From Pyxicephalus adspersus (Eukaryota > Chordata > Amphibia > Anura > Pyxicephalidae), in the NCBI RefSeq assembly GCF_032062135.1, contig NC_092859.1:40423839-40487838 (forward strand): DNA of 64,000 bases, written 5' to 3'. This document shows positions 60,849 through 64,000 of this stretch, piece after piece. The position numbers were made by a program, and so were the translations under genes. Each line of letters starts with the position of its first letter. The stretch's first letter is position 1. The notes under the pieces were generated by a model. The model saw only the letters and a program-made list of their open reading frames with translations, was not told the origin of the DNA and did no database searches.

Positions 60849-63800
60849 CCCACTCATGCATAGATGATATTATAAAAGATAAAAACAAAACTCTCAAATG
60901 AATTAAAGGTATCTGTAAACCATAACAATAAAATGACATTTAGGTTCCTAAAACATTGTCTACCATAAACAATTTATTTTTTATAAAATGAAATATTTGG
61001 TTAATTCTTTGTTGAATATTAGAGCTGCGTTTTTTTATTGTCTTTTTTAACTTCTTTGTGGTTATGTCTTACCTATTTTTACTCCAGCAATGTCTACATG
61101 CTATTTCCCTGGGAGAGGTACTATTGGTGACAACAGTGGACCATTGCTGTGCAACGTGTTTCAGTGAAGACACTCATTTATGTATTTGTGTCCGCTTTGG
61201 AAGATTTCACTTTCTAACCTATATTCACAACAGTGGGAGAAATTTTTTTCCAGACAGTTTTATATCAGACAGTTGTCACTGAAACAAGTGTCCCCATTAA
61301 AAGATTTCACATCTCTCAAACTTTTGGGTTTCCCCTTTTTTCAGTCCAGGCATCAGTAGTCAGCAGGACAAAGAGAGGTAAATCTCTCTAAACTATATAA
61401 CATAACTTAACATCTGGTCAATACATCACCAGCTGACTATCAATTCTGATCAATTTCGAATCCCTACTGAAAAAGAAAAAATGAAACTCAAGGTATTCCT
61501 CATTGTAAAGTGTTTTTGTTAATGGTAGCTGAGGCCAGTGCTAGTGGAAGGTGGGGCATTGTGCAATAACTATAAAGTTAAGAGGACTGCCTCAATCACA
61601 AGGACAACAGTATTCCTCTGTTCAGAGTAAACCACAAATCACTGGAATTCAGTGGCAAGGTTGATCGCCCACAGGACCAGAAATATCTGACATATCTGCT
61701 TTAGGCTAGGTCCATTCTGAGAAAGCAAAACTGGGTTTGGATTTGTGTGGGAGGGTATGGCCTGACATTTGGTTTTGGTATATGGCTAGTTTTCATGTAG
61801 GTAGCAATATAACCCCGAGTTGCTTAATAAAACTGCATCCTTTTCTATTAAAGTATAGAGATTTTTTTCTCCTTTCTAGAATCTTTACTTTGCGAATACA
61901 CATTTCCACAGGGTACACCCAGGACAATGATGTCATGCAAACAAATAGCACTTGCGTCTATTTACTTGCTTAGAGCTATATTTAGAAGACCTTACTTGCA
62001 CATTAAAATTTTATATTTCCTTTTTGCCAAACTTGAACTTCAGACATAGGTACACAGTCAGCACAGCGATGACTATCCCCATATTCTGTTCCTTGTTGTC
62101 TATTGAGCAAGCTGAAAAGGTTTGCAGAAGTAGGAAATTTGGTAACCAAGCTGTATTGTGTAGATGAATAGAAGAAAAGTAATGTCATAACTTGGCCCTG
62201 TAGTCTAGCTTGGTGTCTAGATCACAGGAATAACTGGACAGATTTACATTTGTTTTTGGAGTAAGATAAAATAATAGTAAAATCATCTTTATCCTGTTTC
62301 CAATTTCATAAAAATTAGGGGTTGTTAAAGGGGCTATCAATGAATCACCACAGTGTAAAATCACAAAAGTTTAAAAAACATAATGGTCTAAAACATACTG
62401 GAAAAGGTTATATTCATTTGGTGGCTCCAAATATACAATACAATATTATATTAATCCTTTGGTGTTGTTTTAGATACAATCATAGCATGAAATCAGATCA
62501 TAGTCATAATTTAAGTAACTTTATACAACTGATGCTCACTACTCAATGCATTTGCACTTGGACAGCCTTCTTTAGAAAAATGAGTACACACAAAAAGTCA
62601 ATTTAGAAAAGACCGCACTTGAGCTGGAAAAAATCCTAATCTGGTATGTACTGGTAGCGATGTATAGAAATTTCATAGTGAGTAGTCTCCTTATGGGGAT
62701 ATCAGCAATGTTGATTGGTGATACTCAGAGATGTCCCTCCTGTGTTGTCATTGCTGTGTGCTTTGGGTGGATTATTAGAGTCCACCAAGTGATGCTCCTT
62801 TTTAAACAGCCTTTCTGTTTTAGCCCATTGGAAGCCAAATTTTTAGGTCTCAGATAACCTTGCTAAAATTTACATTGACATCTCAGTACATGGTCATTAA
62901 GTTGTAGATATAATATATGCCTGGGAATTTAAGACTCACTGTCAGTATTGCTGTAATCCTCTGCAGAAAAAGTGTTTTCAGTAACACTCATGTTATGAGA
63001 TGAATGAAAGCCAAAAACAATAAAAGACAAAAAAAAAACTTACACTGTCAATGGAAAGAATATATTCTTTTGTGGGTTAGTGGTAAGAATAGCATTAACA
63101 TTGGAGGAATATCTTAATATACTGGAGTGGGTGGGGGTGTCTGTAAACAAAAAAAAACCTTACATAGGAGGGTCATTGGGAAGAATGTTCTACTAAATTT
63201 GTGAATCATTGGAAAGGATGCCTAGTAACATCAGTGGTTTATGGGAAGAATGTTTGAATACATTATTGTCTTTTGGGAAGACTATTTACAGCTTAGTTAC
63301 ATTGAGAGTCAGGGGAAAAAAGGGTAGTCTGAGAGAAAAAAAAGGCTCCACTGGCACTACCCTGCTGGCTTTGCCAAGTGACATCAAACTATGCAACCTC
63401 CAGAAGTCAATGAGGAATCATATCTATCCTGCCTAGGATATGATAACACCATACACTTCAATAGCCAAGAAAACACCAGACTTAGATATTCAAAGAAAAT
63501 CCTATGGAGAAAATCTGAAACACCTTATTCTAATTTCATGGGTTTGAAACGGTGTTAAATATAGGAGTGAACTGACTTGTTCAATATACCAAATCTGCAT
63601 TTTTATTCATTTAGGATATGAGTCAGTTGAATTTTGTTTGTTCAAGTATGTCACCTTTACCTATAGATACTGTTTTAATTAAATCTATTGTTTACCTGTT
63701 CAGATATGTTAAAATAAATCATCAATTTCCATGAGCTGTACTAACTTTCTTGGGGAACTTCAGGCTTTCATTTTTTTCACTTGGTTTCATGAATAGATAT

Positions 63801-63930
63801 ATCCATTCTTTAAATTTATATTTGAACGTGTGTGTCTATATACTAACCATGCTTACCTATTCTATATCTGATCTTCACTATCTCTCAGGAAAGGAGACTC
63901 TTCACATGACCAAAAGTCATGCAATGAAAA
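59970..63930. other. Distal flank, no gene recognised
   Basis: AT-rich. No ORF above 100 residues and no exon pair I can support. From about 63000 to 63300 the sequence GGAAGAATGTT-type units recur loosely (GGGAAGAATG near 63178 and 63244), perhaps a decayed satellite. Confidence 0.45.
60804..60847. repeat. (TA)n microsatellite
   Basis: About 22 TA units in AT-rich flank. Confidence 0.92.
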
Positions 63931-63931
63931 T

Positions 63932-64000
63932 CTAAAGCTACGTACACACTTCCAATAATTATCGTTGGTAAACGAACGACGAACGATCCTGCACGATATC
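63932..64000. mobile_element. Family A transposon, cut by window end
   Basis: The left terminus (GCTACGTACACACTTCCAAT) and the start of the CGAACGACGAACG interior match the other copies. The rest lies outside the window. Confidence 0.75.

Overview
This is animal nuclear DNA, most likely from a frog or toad. It is AT-rich, has GT-AG introns, and is crowded with short DNA transposons, L1-like fragments and homopolymer runs. The species cannot be named from the sequence alone. Nothing bacterial, viral or CRISPR-like is present.

One gene accounts for most of the window: tcof1, encoding treacle, on the minus strand from about 47.8 kb down to about 1.37 kb. I assembled 39 coding exons by eye from splice sites and phase. 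They join in one frame into a predicted protein of about 1,791 residues. Exon 1 encodes an N-terminal LisH motif. Exons 2-8 are a basic and acidic entry region. Exons 9-33 are mostly symmetric (phase 0 to 0) exons, most carrying a lysine/proline stretch and a Ser/Asp/Glu cluster of the casein kinase 2 type. Exons 34-39 form a long lysine-rich tail. The LisH motif and lysine-rich tail fit treacle rather than its relative NOLC1 (Nopp140). Treacle is a nucleolar protein that supports RNA polymerase I transcription and rRNA modification, and is linked to Treacher Collins syndrome in humans.

The most interesting region is 20.8-33.2 kb. There, 13 near-identical repeat exons (14-26) lie in tandem with partly duplicated introns. 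Among them are dead or shrunken copies: fossil exons near 33.0 and 20.9 kb, fragments near 32.0 and 23.3 kb, and an intron copy whose exon is missing near 24.5 kb. One unit pair is very recent, and a 625-bp mobile element inserted into one member after the duplication. The locus looks like an exon array still growing and shrinking.

Layout: 1-1.37 kb lies past the gene's 3' end. 1.37-47.8 kb is tcof1 with transposon-filled introns, including a Tc1-like element at 7.6-9.2 kb, hAT-type elements at 5.4, 10.6, 33.9 and 44.5 kb, a fold-back element at 16.6 kb and L1-like pieces at 25.4 and 46.0 kb. 47.8-64 kb is upstream flank with no gene I recognise. It holds repeats, one orphan exon-like segment near 50.3 kb and a pair of direct repeats near 58-59.5 kb.

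All exon limits are hand-called. The least certain are exons 11, 31, 33, 36 and 39.
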